In this document: positions 1 through 10,700 of the stretch, one piece after another
How the letters are laid out: the number at the start of each line of letters is the position of its first letter
Position numbering within the stretch: the stretch's first letter is position 1
NCBI RefSeq assembly: GCF_001458295.1
Contig: NZ_CYUD01000005.1
Coordinates: 62,001 to 126,000 of the forward strand
DNA: 64,000 nt
Direction of reading: 5' to 3'
Source: Ruegeria denitrificans
GTDB taxonomy: Bacteria; Pseudomonadota; Alphaproteobacteria; Rhodobacterales; Rhodobacteraceae
Notes under the pieces: model-generated
What the model was told of the DNA's origin: nothing
Databases searched by the model: none
What the model saw: only the letters and a program-made list of their open reading frames with translations
Translations under genes and position numbers: made by a program

Positions 1-861
1 CTGGATGTGCGGGTGACCCTGATCGAGCCGCGCGAGACGTTCCTTGATTTCGTCGACAAGCGGTTGATCCATGATTTCACGCATCAGATCCGCGAAAACG
101 GCGTCGATCTGCGGCTGGGCTCTGCCGTGGAAAAGATCGAGGACGCGGGTGATCACGTCGAGGTCACGCTAGACAATGGCCGTCATGTCCGTGGCGAGAT
201 GTTGTTGTTTGCGGCCGGGCGCATGGGCGCAACGTCAGCGTTGAATTTGGATTCCGTTGGTTTGGAGACGGATCACCGCAACCGCATCAAGGTGGATCGC
301 AAGACCTATCAGACCTCAGTGCCGCATATCTATGCCACCGGCGATGTGATCGGGCATCCTTCGTTGGCTTCAACCTCGCTGCAACAGGGGCGCGTCGCGG
401 CCTGTCATGCGCTGGACACCCCCACCCTGCCGGAAAGCCCTTGGTATCCCTATGGCATCTATTCGGTGCCCGAGATTTCGACCTGCGGCATGTCCGAGGA
501 AGAGTTGCAGGAACGCGAAATTCCTTATGAGGTCGGCGTGGCGCGGTTCCGCGAAACTTCGCGTGGGCATATCATGGGGTTGGAACATGGCATGCTGAAA
601 ATGCTGTTCTCGCTTAAAACACGCCGGGTGCTGGGTGTGCAGATCGTGGGCGAAGGCGCGACCGAACTTATCCATATCGCCCAGGCCGTTCTGAACCTGA
701 AAGGCACGGTGGATTACTTCGTACAGAACACGTTCAACTACCCGACGCTGGCCGAGGCCTACAAGATCGCCGGTTTGGACGCGTTCAACCGAATGCCGAT
801 CCCGGAAGAGTTCAAGGTGAAGAAAAAGTCTGCGGCGGCGAAGGAGGCGAAGAAAGCGTGA
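1..861 (+). CDS. sthA: Soluble pyridine nucleotide transhydrogenase, C-terminal part (5' end outside window)
   Basis: Si-specific NAD(P)+ transhydrogenase, a cytoplasmic FAD flavoprotein that moves reducing equivalents between NADPH and NAD+. The reading frame is open from base 1, so the N-terminal FAD-binding part lies outside the window; about 286 residues remain of a family length near 465. Visible are the end of the NAD-binding domain ([13 protein letters not shown]), the second FAD motif ([14 protein letters not shown]) and the dimerisation domain with [13 protein letters not shown]. The disulfide-oxidoreductase C-terminal His-Glu pair is absent, as expected for SthA rather than lipoamide dehydrogenase. 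The C-terminus is Lys/Ala-rich. Its stop overlaps the GTG start of the next gene by four bases, so the two are probably co-translated. Confidence 0.93.
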   Translation: MDVRVTLIEPRETFLDFVDKRLIHDFTHQIRENGVDLRLGSAVEKIEDAGDHVEVTLDNGRHVRGEMLLFAAGRMGATSALNLDSVGLETDHRNRIKVDRKTYQTSVPHIYATGDVIGHPSLASTSLQQGRVAACHALDTPTLPESPWYPYGIYSVPEISTCGMSEEELQEREIPYEVGVARFRETSRGHIMGLEHGMLKMLFSLKTRRVLGVQIVGEGATELIHIAQAVLNLKGTVDYFVQNTFNYPTLAEAYKIAGLDAFNRMPIPEEFKVKKKSAAAKEAKKA

Positions 862-1313
862 CAACGCTCTATGTCGATGGCGACGCCTGCCCCGTGAAAG
901 CCGAGGCCGAGCGAGTGGTCACACGCCACAAGGTGCCGATGGCGTTGGTCTCGAATGGGGGGCTGCGGCCATCGGCCAATCCTTTGGTAGAGGTCGTCAT
1001 CGTGTCCGAGGGCGCTGACGAGGCGGACAAATGGATCGCCGAACGGTGCGGCTCAGGGGATGTGGTGGTGACCTCGGATATCCCTCTGGCGGCCAAATGC
1101 GTCGAGGCCGGCGCGCGGGTGTTACGCCCCAATGGCGAGGCTTTCACGGCTGCCAATATCGGCCAGCAACTGGCGATGCGCGATCTGATGGCGGATCTGC
1201 GGGCGGCCAATCCGCTGGGGGCTGGTGGCGGAGGTAAACCTTTTGGCAAAGCGGATCGATCCCGATTTTTGGATTCGTTGGAACGTGAACTGCGCGCGGC
1301 TCTGCGCAAGTAG
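858..1313 (+). CDS. YaiI/YqxD family protein (UPF0178, DUF188)
   Basis: A 151-residue protein of the UPF0178 family, a PIN-like nuclease fold of unproven function. The N-terminal [10 protein letters not shown] motif is the family hallmark, followed by [16 protein letters not shown], which supplies further conserved acidic residues. Length is normal. The start is GTG, overlapping the sthA stop (GTGA), so translation is likely coupled. Identification is firm at family level; no substrate can be inferred. Confidence 0.92.
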   Translation: MTTLYVDGDACPVKAEAERVVTRHKVPMALVSNGGLRPSANPLVEVVIVSEGADEADKWIAERCGSGDVVVTSDIPLAAKCVEAGARVLRPNGEAFTAANIGQQLAMRDLMADLRAANPLGAGGGGKPFGKADRSRFLDSLERELRAALRK

Positions 1314-1458
1314 CTCTCCCGCCCGTCAGCGACGCATTGAAAATGCGCCTTCTCCAGTTGGGTCGGGCAGCGCTGCGCGCTGCAGTTGTGTCTTGTAAAA
1401 CCCGCCTGGGATTGGTTCAGTCGGGCTCACAATAGGTTTTCTTTCGAAGGGACGTCGC

Positions 1459-2079
1459 ATGCCGATTGAAGCCGTAGTTTTCGACATTGGAAATGTTCTG
1501 ATCGAATGGCAGCCTGAACGCTATTACGACAGAGTTCTCGGAGAAGAACGCCGCCGCGCCATGTTCACCGAGGTCGATCTGCACGGGATGAATGATCTGG
1601 TTGATCAGGGCCACCACTTTACCGATACGATCTATGATTGGGCCGAGAAATACCCCGAATGGCGCGATGAGATCCGCATGTGGCATGACAAGTGGATCGA
1701 ATTGGCCACGCCGGCAATTTCGCATTCCGTGCGCCTGCAACGAGCTTTGCGTGCAAAGAAAATCCCAGTTTTTGCGTTGACCAATTTTGGAGTGCAGAAT
1801 TTCGACTATGCCACCACGATCTATCCGTTCTTGAACGAATTTGACCGGCAATACGTGTCCGGTCGGATGAAAACGGTCAAGCCGCACGCTCCGATTTATG
1901 AGATGGTCGAGGCCGATTGCGGCCTACCGCCCAGCAGTTTGCTGTTTGCCGACGATCGGATCGAAAATATCGAAACAGCGCGCGCTCGGGGCTGGCAAAC
2001 GCATCACTTTACCGACCCTCAGGGCTGGGCGGATCGGTTGGTGGAAGAAGGCTTGCTGACCCCGGATGAAGCCAAGTAG
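1459..2079 (+). CDS. HAD-superfamily hydrolase (YihX/haloacid dehalogenase-like)
   Basis: A 206-residue HAD phosphatase-like enzyme. The first motif is FDIGNVLIEW, with the nucleophilic Asp; the usual second Asp position is replaced by Gly-Asn, as is common in YihX-type members. Motif II is ALTNFG, the motif III lysine lies in GRMKTVKP and motif IV is FADDRIENIETARARGW. A short cap of about 75 residues follows motif I. A GAAGGGA ribosome site precedes the ATG. It converges tail-to-tail with the MFS gene, only one base separating the stops. Substrate unknown; a sugar phosphate or haloacid role cannot be told apart. Confidence 0.88.
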   Translation: MPIEAVVFDIGNVLIEWQPERYYDRVLGEERRRAMFTEVDLHGMNDLVDQGHHFTDTIYDWAEKYPEWRDEIRMWHDKWIELATPAISHSVRLQRALRAKKIPVFALTNFGVQNFDYATTIYPFLNEFDRQYVSGRMKTVKPHAPIYEMVEADCGLPPSSLLFADDRIENIETARARGWQTHHFTDPQGWADRLVEEGLLTPDEAK

Positions 2080-2080
2080 A

Positions 2081-3322
2081 TCAGGCGGGAACTGGCCTCG
2101 TGCTGCGATTTTCGTGGATGGGCAGGTGGACAATGGCGCTGAAGGCGCCAACGGCCACGCCGATCCACCAAACCATCGTATAATCACCATAGACGTCATA
2201 CATTCGCCCACCCAGCCAAACACCGAGGAAACCGCCGATCTGATGGCTTAGGAAAATAAAGCCGTACAAAGTGCCCATGTACCGCAAACCGTACAGATGC
2301 GCGACCAGTCCCGACGTCAGCGGCACCGTGGCCAGCCAGAGCGAACCCATGACAATCGAAAATACGATCACCGACATTGGTGTGATCGGCATGAGGATAA
2401 AGATTGCCGCCGCCAATGTGCGGGCGGTATAGATCGCCGCCAGCAGATATTTCTTGGGGAAGTGATTGCCGGCCCATCCGGCCAGCAACGTGCCGCCTAT
2501 ATTCGCCAGCCCAACCAGCGAGATCGCCACGGCCCCCAAAGCTGAGGTGGTGGTGATCCCTAGCGAATGCAACACACCTCCGGGTTGGATCGGCCCGCAC
2601 ATCTCGGTCACGAAGGCGGGAAAATGGGCTGTGATGAACGCCAGTTGATAGCCGCAGCTGAAAAACCCCAAAAAGATCATAGCATAAGAAGGATCGCGGA
2701 AGGCACGGCCTAATATCTGGCTCATGCTTTCTTCCAGCTCAGCTTTGCTAACCAGTTGTGGCGCGCGCATGAAAGGCAGGGTCAGCACAAGGCCCAGGAT
2801 CGCGGCAGCAAAAACAAGGAAAACCTGTTGCCAAGGCAGGAAGCTCAGCAGCCATTCTGCCGTTGGTGCGCCGATTACCTGACCAAAACTGCCTGCCGCC
2901 GTGACAATAGCCAAAGACATCGAGCGGTTCTTGTCGGATGACGCACGCCCGACCACCGCCAGCACGACACCAAAGCCGGTCCCTGCGATGCCAAACCCAA
3001 CCAACCACGCATACATCTGATGGCCGAACGGCGTGATGGACCAGGCCGACAGCACCATGCCCACTGCATAGGTAATTGCACCCAGGATGATGGCTTTTCT
3101 GTCACCGATCTTCTCGGCCATCGCAGCAAAGATTGGTTGCCCGATCCCCCAGGCCAGATTCTGGATCGCTATGGCCAAGGAAAAATCGGTGCGCAGCCAG
3201 CCGAATTCGCTGGCGATCGGAATCTGGAACACCCCGAACGAGGCACGCACAGCGAAGCTGACCGTGATGATGACACATCCCACGATCAGGATTGGATTCA
3301 GCAGGCGAGCAGGGTGCGGCAT
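2081..3322 (-). CDS. MFS transporter (oxalate/formate antiporter-like)
   Basis: A 413-residue major facilitator protein with about twelve predicted membrane segments. The N-terminal half reads SFGVFQIPIASEFGW in TM1-TM2, then an MAEKIGDRKAI loop corresponding to the MFS A-motif; FLGVWLGGRMYD lies near TM11. This pattern is typical of the monocarboxylate/oxalate-formate branch that alphaproteobacteria carry in many copies. It is monocistronic, divergent from zapE and convergent with the HAD gene. The substrate cannot be deduced; a small organic acid is the likeliest guess from the subfamily. Confidence 0.85.
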   Translation of the reverse strand: MPHPARLLNPILIVGCVIITVSFAVRASFGVFQIPIASEFGWLRTDFSLAIAIQNLAWGIGQPIFAAMAEKIGDRKAIILGAITYAVGMVLSAWSITPFGHQMYAWLVGFGIAGTGFGVVLAVVGRASSDKNRSMSLAIVTAAGSFGQVIGAPTAEWLLSFLPWQQVFLVFAAAILGLVLTLPFMRAPQLVSKAELEESMSQILGRAFRDPSYAMIFLGFFSCGYQLAFITAHFPAFVTEMCGPIQPGGVLHSLGITTTSALGAVAISLVGLANIGGTLLAGWAGNHFPKKYLLAAIYTARTLAAAIFILMPITPMSVIVFSIVMGSLWLATVPLTSGLVAHLYGLRYMGTLYGFIFLSHQIGGFLGVWLGGRMYDVYGDYTMVWWIGVAVGAFSAIVHLPIHENRSTRPVPA

Positions 3323-3472
3323 GGGGACCTCGAGGGTATTAGTTCGGCGGACGGTAGCGGATTTGAACAGCCGGTCAAATCAGCAGATTTGCGGTCACGG
3401 ATAAGGAAATTTGATGGTTCGTGGGAAATGGCCGCTTTTCAAGGCGCAACACGGGCGCTATGGCTCGATCCC

Positions 3473-4531
3473 ATGACGGATCTGATTTCGATTTACGACG
3501 CCCGCATTGCCGACGGCAGCCTGACCCGGGACGATGCGCAAGAGGCCGTTCTACCCCATTTCGAACGTATCCGCGCAGCGTTGTCAGCCCCGGTAAAACG
3601 AGGGTTGTTCCGCAAACCCCCTCCTCCGCCAAAGGGGTTGTACCTGTGGGGTGGCGTGGGGCGCGGCAAATCTATGTTGATGGATATGTTTGTCGACGCT
3701 CTTGAGGACATCCCTGCACGACGTGTTCACTTCCATGCCTTTATGCAGGAAATTCATGCCGGTATGCACAAGGCCCGTCAGGACGGGGTCGAGGATGCGC
3801 TGGCCCCTGTCGCACAGGAGGTTGTGAAATCGGTCAAGCTGCTGGCTTTTGACGAAATGCAGATCATCGACATCACCGATGCGATGATCGTCGGGCGGCT
3901 GTTCGATATGTTGTATGAGGGCGGTGTTGTGGTCGTGACCACCTCGAACCGGCACCCTGATGAATTGTACAAGGACGGGCTGAACAGGCAGTTGTTTCTG
4001 CCTTTTATCGCCCGCATCAAGGAGCAACTTCAGGTTTGGGAGCTGGTGTCCCCCACCGATTACCGCCAGAACCGGTTGGAGGGTGCGCCGGTTTACTTCA
4101 CCCCAATAGGACCCGAAGCGCGGCAGAGCATTCGGGACGTCTGGACCGATCTGTCAGGTGGCACTGCGGAGCCGCTGATCTTGCAGGTCAAGGGCCGGTC
4201 AGTCGAGCTGCCAGCATTCCGGAACGGCGTAGCACGGGCCACATTCTACGATCTGTGCGGGCGCATGCTGGGCCCTGCAGATTACCTAGCGATTGCAGAG
4301 GAATTGAAGGTTCTGGTGCTTGAGGACATCCCGCGGCTATCGCGCAACAACTTCAACGAGGCAAAACGGTTCGTCACGCTGATCGATGCTTTGTACGAGG
4401 CCAAGGTCCGCTTGATATGCTCCGCCGCAGCCGAACCCGAGATGCTTTATGTGGAGGGCGAAGGGACGTTCGAGTTTGAACGCACCGCCTCGCGCCTGCG
4501 GGAAATGCAAGCTCAGGATTGGGGGAAATAG
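3473..4531 (+). CDS. zapE: Cell division protein ZapE (AFG1-like ATPase)
   Basis: AFG1/ZapE-family AAA-like ATPase of about 352 residues. ZapE associates with the Z ring in other bacteria. Walker A is GGVGRGKSM, Walker B is LLAFDEMQI, and sensor-1 is VVTTSNRHPDELYKDGLNR. The frame is open far upstream into the antisense of the MFS gene. I place the start at MTDLISIYDARIADG because family members begin there; an in-frame ATG at 3428 would add 15 residues. It sits head-to-head with the MFS gene and converges on folC. Confidence 0.9.
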   Translation: MTDLISIYDARIADGSLTRDDAQEAVLPHFERIRAALSAPVKRGLFRKPPPPPKGLYLWGGVGRGKSMLMDMFVDALEDIPARRVHFHAFMQEIHAGMHKARQDGVEDALAPVAQEVVKSVKLLAFDEMQIIDITDAMIVGRLFDMLYEGGVVVVTTSNRHPDELYKDGLNRQLFLPFIARIKEQLQVWELVSPTDYRQNRLEGAPVYFTPIGPEARQSIRDVWTDLSGGTAEPLILQVKGRSVELPAFRNGVARATFYDLCGRMLGPADYLAIAEELKVLVLEDIPRLSRNNFNEAKRFVTLIDALYEAKVRLICSAAAEPEMLYVEGEGTFEFERTASRLREMQAQDWGK

Positions 4532-4610
4532 GGGGCTCTGCCCCCGCCCGCGCTTTGCCCGTCTCGGCCGAGGTATTATTGGCCAGATGAAGCCCTTGCG
4601 GGCGAAATTT

Positions 4611-5885
4611 TCAGCCGTTTTCGCGCAAAATGTTGCCAGCCAAGTACAACGAGCCACAGATCAGAATGCGCGCTTGTGGATTTTCCCCAACAATTGCTTG
4701 CAATGCGTCGGCAACGCTGTCGGCGGTTGTTGCGGGCAGGTTGACTTTGGTGGCGGCGGCAGCGGTGTCTTTGGCGCTCAACGTCGCGGCTTCGCCGGGG
4801 ATCGACACGGCGGTCAGGCTTTGGGCCTGTGTCGCAAGCGGTGCAAGATAACCCGCCACGTCCTTGGTGTTGAGCATACCGCAGATCATATGCGTCGGAC
4901 GGGCCGGTAATCTGGTCAGAACATCCGCCAGCGCAATTCCAGCGGCCGCATTATGACCGCCATCCAGCCATAGCTCGGCTTGCGGAGCGGCCTCGACCAA
5001 GGGGCCTGTTTTCAGACGCTGCATACGAGCGGGCCATTCGGCGCGGGTGACAGAGGCCTCATAGGCGTCGTCGCCCATATCTAGGTGCCGTAGTACAGCC
5101 AGCGCGGCGCCTGCATTCTGCAGTTGATGTGCGCCCAGCAGGTTGGGCAACGGCAAGTCGCGCAAACCGGTTTCGTCCTGATAGATCAGACGCCCGTTTT
5201 CCTCATGCACATGCCAGTGTTGACCGTGAACCAAGAGCGGCGCACCAAGACGTGCGGCGGTGTATTCGATAACCTCAAGCGCCTCGTCCTGCTGCGGGCC
5301 AACGATACAGGGCACACCGGGCTTGATGATGCCCGCCTTTTCGGCGGCAATCTTCCCCAGCGTGTCCCCAAGAAACTGTTCGTGGTCGATCGAAACTGGT
5401 GTGATCACCGTCACCGCCGGTTCATGTACGACATTGGTGGCGTCCAGACGACCGCCCAACCCGACCTCAAGCAGCGTATAGTCCGCCTGCGTACGCGCAA
5501 AGGCCAGCAGGGCCGCGCAGGTTGTAATCTCAAAATAGGTGATGTTCTCACCATCGTTGGCTGCGTAGCATTCATCCAGAACCGCCGTCAGCGCGGGTTC
5601 CGAGATCAGCTCTCCGGCCAGTCGGATACGTTCATGAAACCGAGCGAGGTGGGGCGATGTATAGGCGTGGACAGACAACCCTGCGCCCTCCAGCCCGGCG
5701 CGGATCATCGCCTGGGTCGAGCCCTTACCATTGGTTCCGGCGAGATGGATCACCGGCGGCATCTTGGTCTGTGGGTTGTCCAAAGCCGCCAACAAACGCC
5801 AGACACGATCCAAGGTCAGGTCAATGATCTTGGGGTGCAGCGCCATCATCCGGTCAAGGATGACGTCAGACGTTGGGCTGGTCAT
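4611..5885 (-). CDS. folC: Bifunctional folylpolyglutamate synthase/dihydrofolate synthase
   Basis: A 424-residue Mur-ligase-family enzyme that joins glutamate to dihydropteroate and to reduced folates in the cytoplasm. The P-loop is [14 protein letters not shown] (about residues 46-59), followed by [13 protein letters not shown], the [15 protein letters not shown] motif and the C-terminal ligase domain with [11 protein letters not shown]. Length is normal. The start overlaps the accD stop by four bases, giving an accD-folC operon, an arrangement common in proteobacteria. Between its stop and the convergent zapE stop is a short GGGGGC/GCCCCC hairpin (4531-4545) that may act as terminator. Confidence 0.95.
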   Translation of the reverse strand: MTSPTSDVILDRMMALHPKIIDLTLDRVWRLLAALDNPQTKMPPVIHLAGTNGKGSTQAMIRAGLEGAGLSVHAYTSPHLARFHERIRLAGELISEPALTAVLDECYAANDGENITYFEITTCAALLAFARTQADYTLLEVGLGGRLDATNVVHEPAVTVITPVSIDHEQFLGDTLGKIAAEKAGIIKPGVPCIVGPQQDEALEVIEYTAARLGAPLLVHGQHWHVHEENGRLIYQDETGLRDLPLPNLLGAHQLQNAGAALAVLRHLDMGDDAYEASVTRAEWPARMQRLKTGPLVEAAPQAELWLDGGHNAAAGIALADVLTRLPARPTHMICGMLNTKDVAGYLAPLATQAQSLTAVSIPGEAATLSAKDTAAAATKVNLPATTADSVADALQAIVGENPQARILICGSLYLAGNILRENG

Positions 5886-6814
5886 TCTTCGACCGTTTCC
5901 TCGGCCGGGGTTTCGGCCATGGCGTCGTCGGGCTCGGGCGCGGGCAAATCGCCTTTGACCGCCGGCGGCTGGTTCATCAGCATCCGCGTAATGGTGATTA
6001 GCTCATCGCGCATCTCGGTCCGCTTGGTCACACGATCCAACATGCCGTGATCCAGCAGATATTCGGCGCGCTGGAACCCTTCGGGCAGTTTTTCACGAAT
6101 GGTTTGTTCGATCACGCGCGGCCCTGCAAAGCAGATCAGCGCATTGGGTTCCGAGATATGAACGTCACCCAGCATCGCATAAGACGCGGTGACACCACCG
6201 GTGGTCGGGTGTGTCAGCACGACGATATACGGCAGGTTTGCCTCTTTCAGCATTTCGACGGCCACGGTTGTACGCGGCATTTGCATCAAGCTGAGGATAC
6301 CTTCTTGCATCCGTGCGCCCCCCGCAGCCGAGAACAGGATCAACGGACGCTTTAACTTCACCGCTTCTTGCGCAGCAGCGATGATGGCGTTTCCGACATA
6401 CATGCCCATCGAACCACCCATGAACGAGAAGTCCTGCGCTGCAGCCACAATCGGCGTGCGTCCGATTTCGCCCTGAGCGACCAGCATCGCCTCAGACTCG
6501 CCGGTCTTTTTCTGGGCCGCTTTCATGCGGTCCGGGTATTTCTTCTGATCCCGAAACTGCAGCGGATCGGCGGTTGGCGCGGGCACTTCAACTTCGGTGA
6601 AAATCCCACCGTCAAACAGGTGCGAAAAACGCTCACGCGGGGTGATCGCCATGTGGTGATCACATTGCGTGCAGACATTCTGATTTTCCGCCAGTTCACG
6701 GTGAAACAGCATCGTGCCGCATTCATCGCACTTGTGCCAAAGGTTTTCGGGCACTTCCCGGCGCGAGAAGATCGAATTGATCCGGGGGCGGACGTAGTTT
6801 GTGATCCAGTTCAT
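5882..6814 (-). CDS. accD: Acetyl-CoA carboxylase carboxyltransferase subunit beta
   Basis: Beta subunit of the carboxyltransferase half of acetyl-CoA carboxylase, making malonyl-CoA for fatty-acid synthesis; 310 residues. The N-terminal four-cysteine zinc ribbon is present ([10 protein letters not shown] and NVCTQCDHH). The crotonase-like core has [12 protein letters not shown] and [16 protein letters not shown]. The C-terminus carries a short acidic tail beyond the conserved domain. It is the first gene of the pair with folC. All expected residues are visible. Confidence 0.97.
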   Translation of the reverse strand: MNWITNYVRPRINSIFSRREVPENLWHKCDECGTMLFHRELAENQNVCTQCDHHMAITPRERFSHLFDGGIFTEVEVPAPTADPLQFRDQKKYPDRMKAAQKKTGESEAMLVAQGEIGRTPIVAAAQDFSFMGGSMGMYVGNAIIAAAQEAVKLKRPLILFSAAGGARMQEGILSLMQMPRTTVAVEMLKEANLPYIVVLTHPTTGGVTASYAMLGDVHISEPNALICFAGPRVIEQTIREKLPEGFQRAEYLLDHGMLDRVTKRTEMRDELITITRMLMNQPPAVKGDLPAPEPDDAMAETPAEETVEE

Positions 6815-6872
6815 GTCGGAACCTTGTTATGCGGCGTTGACGTCAAATAAGACGCTACGGAAGGAAATGCAA

Positions 6873-7763
6873 TCAACGCCTGAGCGCAAGGCGTGCAGTT
6901 AACCAGCTGATTATCATCACTGCGAAATCCACAATCAGCCATTGCCGCAACGCACCAGTCTCGGCCATATCAACAGGCAGTAGATATAACGCCAGTCCGC
7001 TGAGTGTTTCTGGAAGCGAAACAAAAAGAAGCGCAACCGCATTATTCAGGAAATGCAATGCGATAGCTGGACCCAATGTGCCCGACCTTGCAGTCAGATC
7101 CGCCGCCAGCAGGCCAAAAATACACGCCCATAGGGCCACCAACAATGCGTTTTCACCGGTTACACCGGGCGCATAGTGCCCCGCAGCAAACAGAACCGAA
7201 GGCAAACCCATCCAGATCACCGGTGACCGAAATCTGGCCGCCAAAGATTGCTGAATATATCCGCGAAACAGTATTTCCTCGGCGCTGGTCTGAATCAGGA
7301 CGGCGATCACCGAAACCGGCAGCAAGAGGAGCCAAGTGGACAAGGCCAGGTTAGGAGTCAGATCCTCTCCAAAGCCGTAGGGCGGCAGAGCTGCCATCAC
7401 CACGCCCAGAATCACCAATGCCCGCAAAACTTGCCAGAACTGGTGCAAAAACAAGTTCCGCGGACCCATAATTGCAGCCAGTGACCGGTGCTGCATCTGG
7501 CGGACGGCGATGGCGACGCCCAGCGTCAGGAACCCAAAACTCAGCAGCAATATCAGTGTCGCCATGGGTGAGGTGCCGTACAAAAGGCCCTGCGCCTGTT
7601 CCGGCTGAACCAAGTGCCCGACAATTGCAAACAAAACTGTATTCAGCGCCACATACAGGACAAGTACAATAATCAGACCCATCATAAGGCGCCACAGTTC
7701 AGGCCGGGCGCGGGCGGCACCCACAAGTTGCTCGTGGGCGGAGTATGCGTCAGGATCAAGCAC
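6873..7763 (-). CDS. CPBP family intramembrane glutamic endopeptidase
   Basis: A 296-residue polytopic membrane protein of the CPBP/CAAX-protease (Abi) family with about seven predicted membrane segments. The catalytic signature EEILFRGYIQQ is intact. Later conserved histidines lie in FAAGHYAPG and LHFLNNAVA. Its start overlaps the end of the large ABC-like gene upstream by eight bases, so the two are probably one transcript. Whether it processes prenylated or other peptides is unknown. Confidence 0.85.
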   Translation of the reverse strand: MLDPDAYSAHEQLVGAARARPELWRLMMGLIIVLVLYVALNTVLFAIVGHLVQPEQAQGLLYGTSPMATLILLLSFGFLTLGVAIAVRQMQHRSLAAIMGPRNLFLHQFWQVLRALVILGVVMAALPPYGFGEDLTPNLALSTWLLLLPVSVIAVLIQTSAEEILFRGYIQQSLAARFRSPVIWMGLPSVLFAAGHYAPGVTGENALLVALWACIFGLLAADLTARSGTLGPAIALHFLNNAVALLFVSLPETLSGLALYLLPVDMAETGALRQWLIVDFAVMIISWLTARLALRR

Positions 7764-10700
7764 TGTTGCCGGGGCTTTCGCCCGCGATGGGTTGTGTGGC
7801 GTCGGGGAAAACCTCTGACGTCTTCTGGACGGTGCTAATCCTGGTGGACAGCGTCGTCAGATACCCGGCAACCGTTTGCAGCAGCCGAACCGCAACCGAC
7901 GCATCGCTTTCGATCACGGCGCGCAGTTCTTCGGCTCCGATGCGTAGGAACGTACAATCTGTGGCCGCCGTTAGATCAAGTTGGCGTGTTTCTCCGGTGA
8001 TGATTGACAGATCGCCGATCAAACGGCCCGGTTCGATGATTGATATGGTGCGCGTGCCGCCGCCGTCTTCGGTCCAGTCCAGATTGGCTTGCCCCGTAAT
8101 ACACAGATAAGCCGCATCAGGTGCTTGCCCGCGGGAAAAGATTACTTGCCCAGCCGCTGCCTCGTACCACTGTGCTGAAAAGGCCAGCAGCCGTTGATTG
8201 CGTGCATCGAGCCCCGAGAACAGCTCGGTTGAAGATATGATTTGCAGCTTACGGCTCAGATCAGCCGAGGCACCGTCTTCGTGGTGGGCTTGCGTCCGCG
8301 AGACACCGTCAATCCGGCCATCTTTTATCTCGATGAACAGGTCATAGGCCTCGGGGTGGGCAAAATGATCCTCCATGAAGATCATGATAGAATCGGGGAG
8401 CAATTCACGTAGCCGCAGACGCGTACGCAGGCGACTTTGAGAATCATGACTGGCCAGCGCTTTGTCGAGGATCAGAATATCCGGGCGTTTGATACCGGCG
8501 CGGGAAAACGCTGCGCGCTCCTGAAACACAGTCGGCAGGTTGTTTCCGCCCAGCCCTGTCGGCAGATCGTACATGGTTGATGCGGCCCGACGGCGCAGAC
8601 CGGCCTCGTTCACGGCCTGGGCGACGACATCCTCGATCTCATCGGCATGGGCACCAGCCATCAGCGACACCCGCCCATAAATTGCATTCTCCATCACGGT
8701 CAGGCGTGGGATGTAGCTGTCAGGAGACAGCGGCAAGAACATACCGTCCAGCGCCCCCCGCAGCCGTTCGGCCTGATCTTTGCGGATGGATAGAATCTTG
8801 TCTTTGTATTCCTCAGGGAAATCCGGGCCGATCTGTTCGGCAGTTAGCAGGAACGGCAGGGTCAGCAACAAGGCGCGCTCATCCTCGGTGATCCCGTTTT
8901 CGCCTTTCGACTTACGTCGATCCTTAATGTCGAGCAGACGGTGATACATGTCCTTGGCTATACCAAGTCGCAGGAATAGGGGGTGGTCGGTGCCGTCGCG
9001 CCCAAAGGCTTGATCCAGCGTATCCATCACAGCGCTGGCCAGGGACATGGCATCATCGGCAAGATCGTGTTTCCCAAGTATGTTTTTGAACCGCCGATCA
9101 TCGGCCAGTGAATCGGGGGTAATATCCCGGGACGGGGTTGCAAATAGCAGGTTGCCACCCAAGGGCACGGCGGGGTTAAAGCGGTCCGGATCGAACCGAT
9201 AGACATGCCGGTCCAGCCCTTTTTCCCGGAGCTTTTCAGCAATCGTACCCCGCAGTTTGACCACATCCTGCGCCAGATCGGGATGCAGATTGGGATCAAA
9301 CTGCGTGCGCAAAGTTCGGCGCAGCATAAGTTCATCAGTGCCCATGGCTTCGACGAGCTGGAACCACCAGGCCCGAATATCATCGACATTGTCCAACCCG
9401 GCTAGTCCGGGGTCAATCCATTCATCCGTCAGCGAGTCTGTCGGGTTCCCTGACCGTGCGGCTTCGATCTGCCAGCGGCTTGGGGAAATGGCGACGTCCG
9501 CCTCATGCTGAGGATGCGGGCGCAGGGGCATCAGCAGGTTGTCGCCCAACGTGCCATCAAACAGATAAGGCCGCGAATAGGCATAGCCGATCCGGGCTGC
9601 GATCACGACCTGATGCAGGTCTTTCAGATTGTGACCCGCCATGATCACATCGCCCTGCACCGGCAGAACTTCGCGGGTAAGCACCTGCGCCAGCGCGTTG
9701 CGTTCTGCGGCGTGGGTCGACTGGATTGCGACCCGTGCGCCTTTGGGAATAGTCAGGTCGATATCTTCCAGGATGGTTTTGCCGTCGTTGTCGCGCACGG
9801 TGACATTACGCAATTCGATATCACCCGTAAGATGCGGAATTGTCTCGGGCTCACCCACGAACAGATTTTCAGGGATCATGTTTGAGGGCGCAAAGCGTTC
9901 AGTCACAACTTCCCACCGCAGGGACATGTCCTGCACCTGATTGTAATAGGTCAGCAGGTCCTTCCACGGACCGCTGAGATCCTTGTACGCCCCCAGCGCC
10001 GCAACCAACGCGCCAACCGTCACCTCACCCGTGATCGCCAGATAGCCGCCAACAGAATAGAACAAGAACGGCGTCATCTGCGTGATCAGGTTGTTGAGGA
10101 ACTTCATAAAGAACTTTTTGTTGTAGATCTTGAACCGAATCTCGAACAAACGCCCCAACCGATGGCTGAATTGCGCCTGCCTGTACCGCCAGCCGCCATT
10201 GGTGCGCAGATCGCTGATGCCAGCCGCGCTTTCTCCAATTTCCGAGCTGAGGTTGCGCACTTCCTGAATGCGTTCCTTGTTCAGCAGGTTGATCTGGCGC
10301 TGCAGCTTTGGGATCAGCCAGGCCTGCAACGGGATCAGCGCGACGCTGGCAAGGCCAAACCAGACGCTCTGCATGAACAGAAAGGTGACGATAGTCATCA
10401 TCTGGCCGAACTGAAATACCGGCTGCGCAATCGCGTCACCCATCAGCCCGCCCATCGGTTCAGCCTCGGAGGTGATCATCGACACCAGTTCGCCCTGGCT
10501 GGTCGTGGCAAAATAGGATTTCGGAAAGCGCATGGTACGGTGGATCAGGGTAAACCGCAGCCGCCGAAGCATCCGCTCTGCCAACACACCTTTCATCGTG
10601 TTGATGCGCATTTTCATCAACCCGCTGGCAATCACCGTAGCCAAAAAGGCAAAACACAGGATCAACAGGTACTGCACCTGCGTTACAGAGTAGCCCAGTA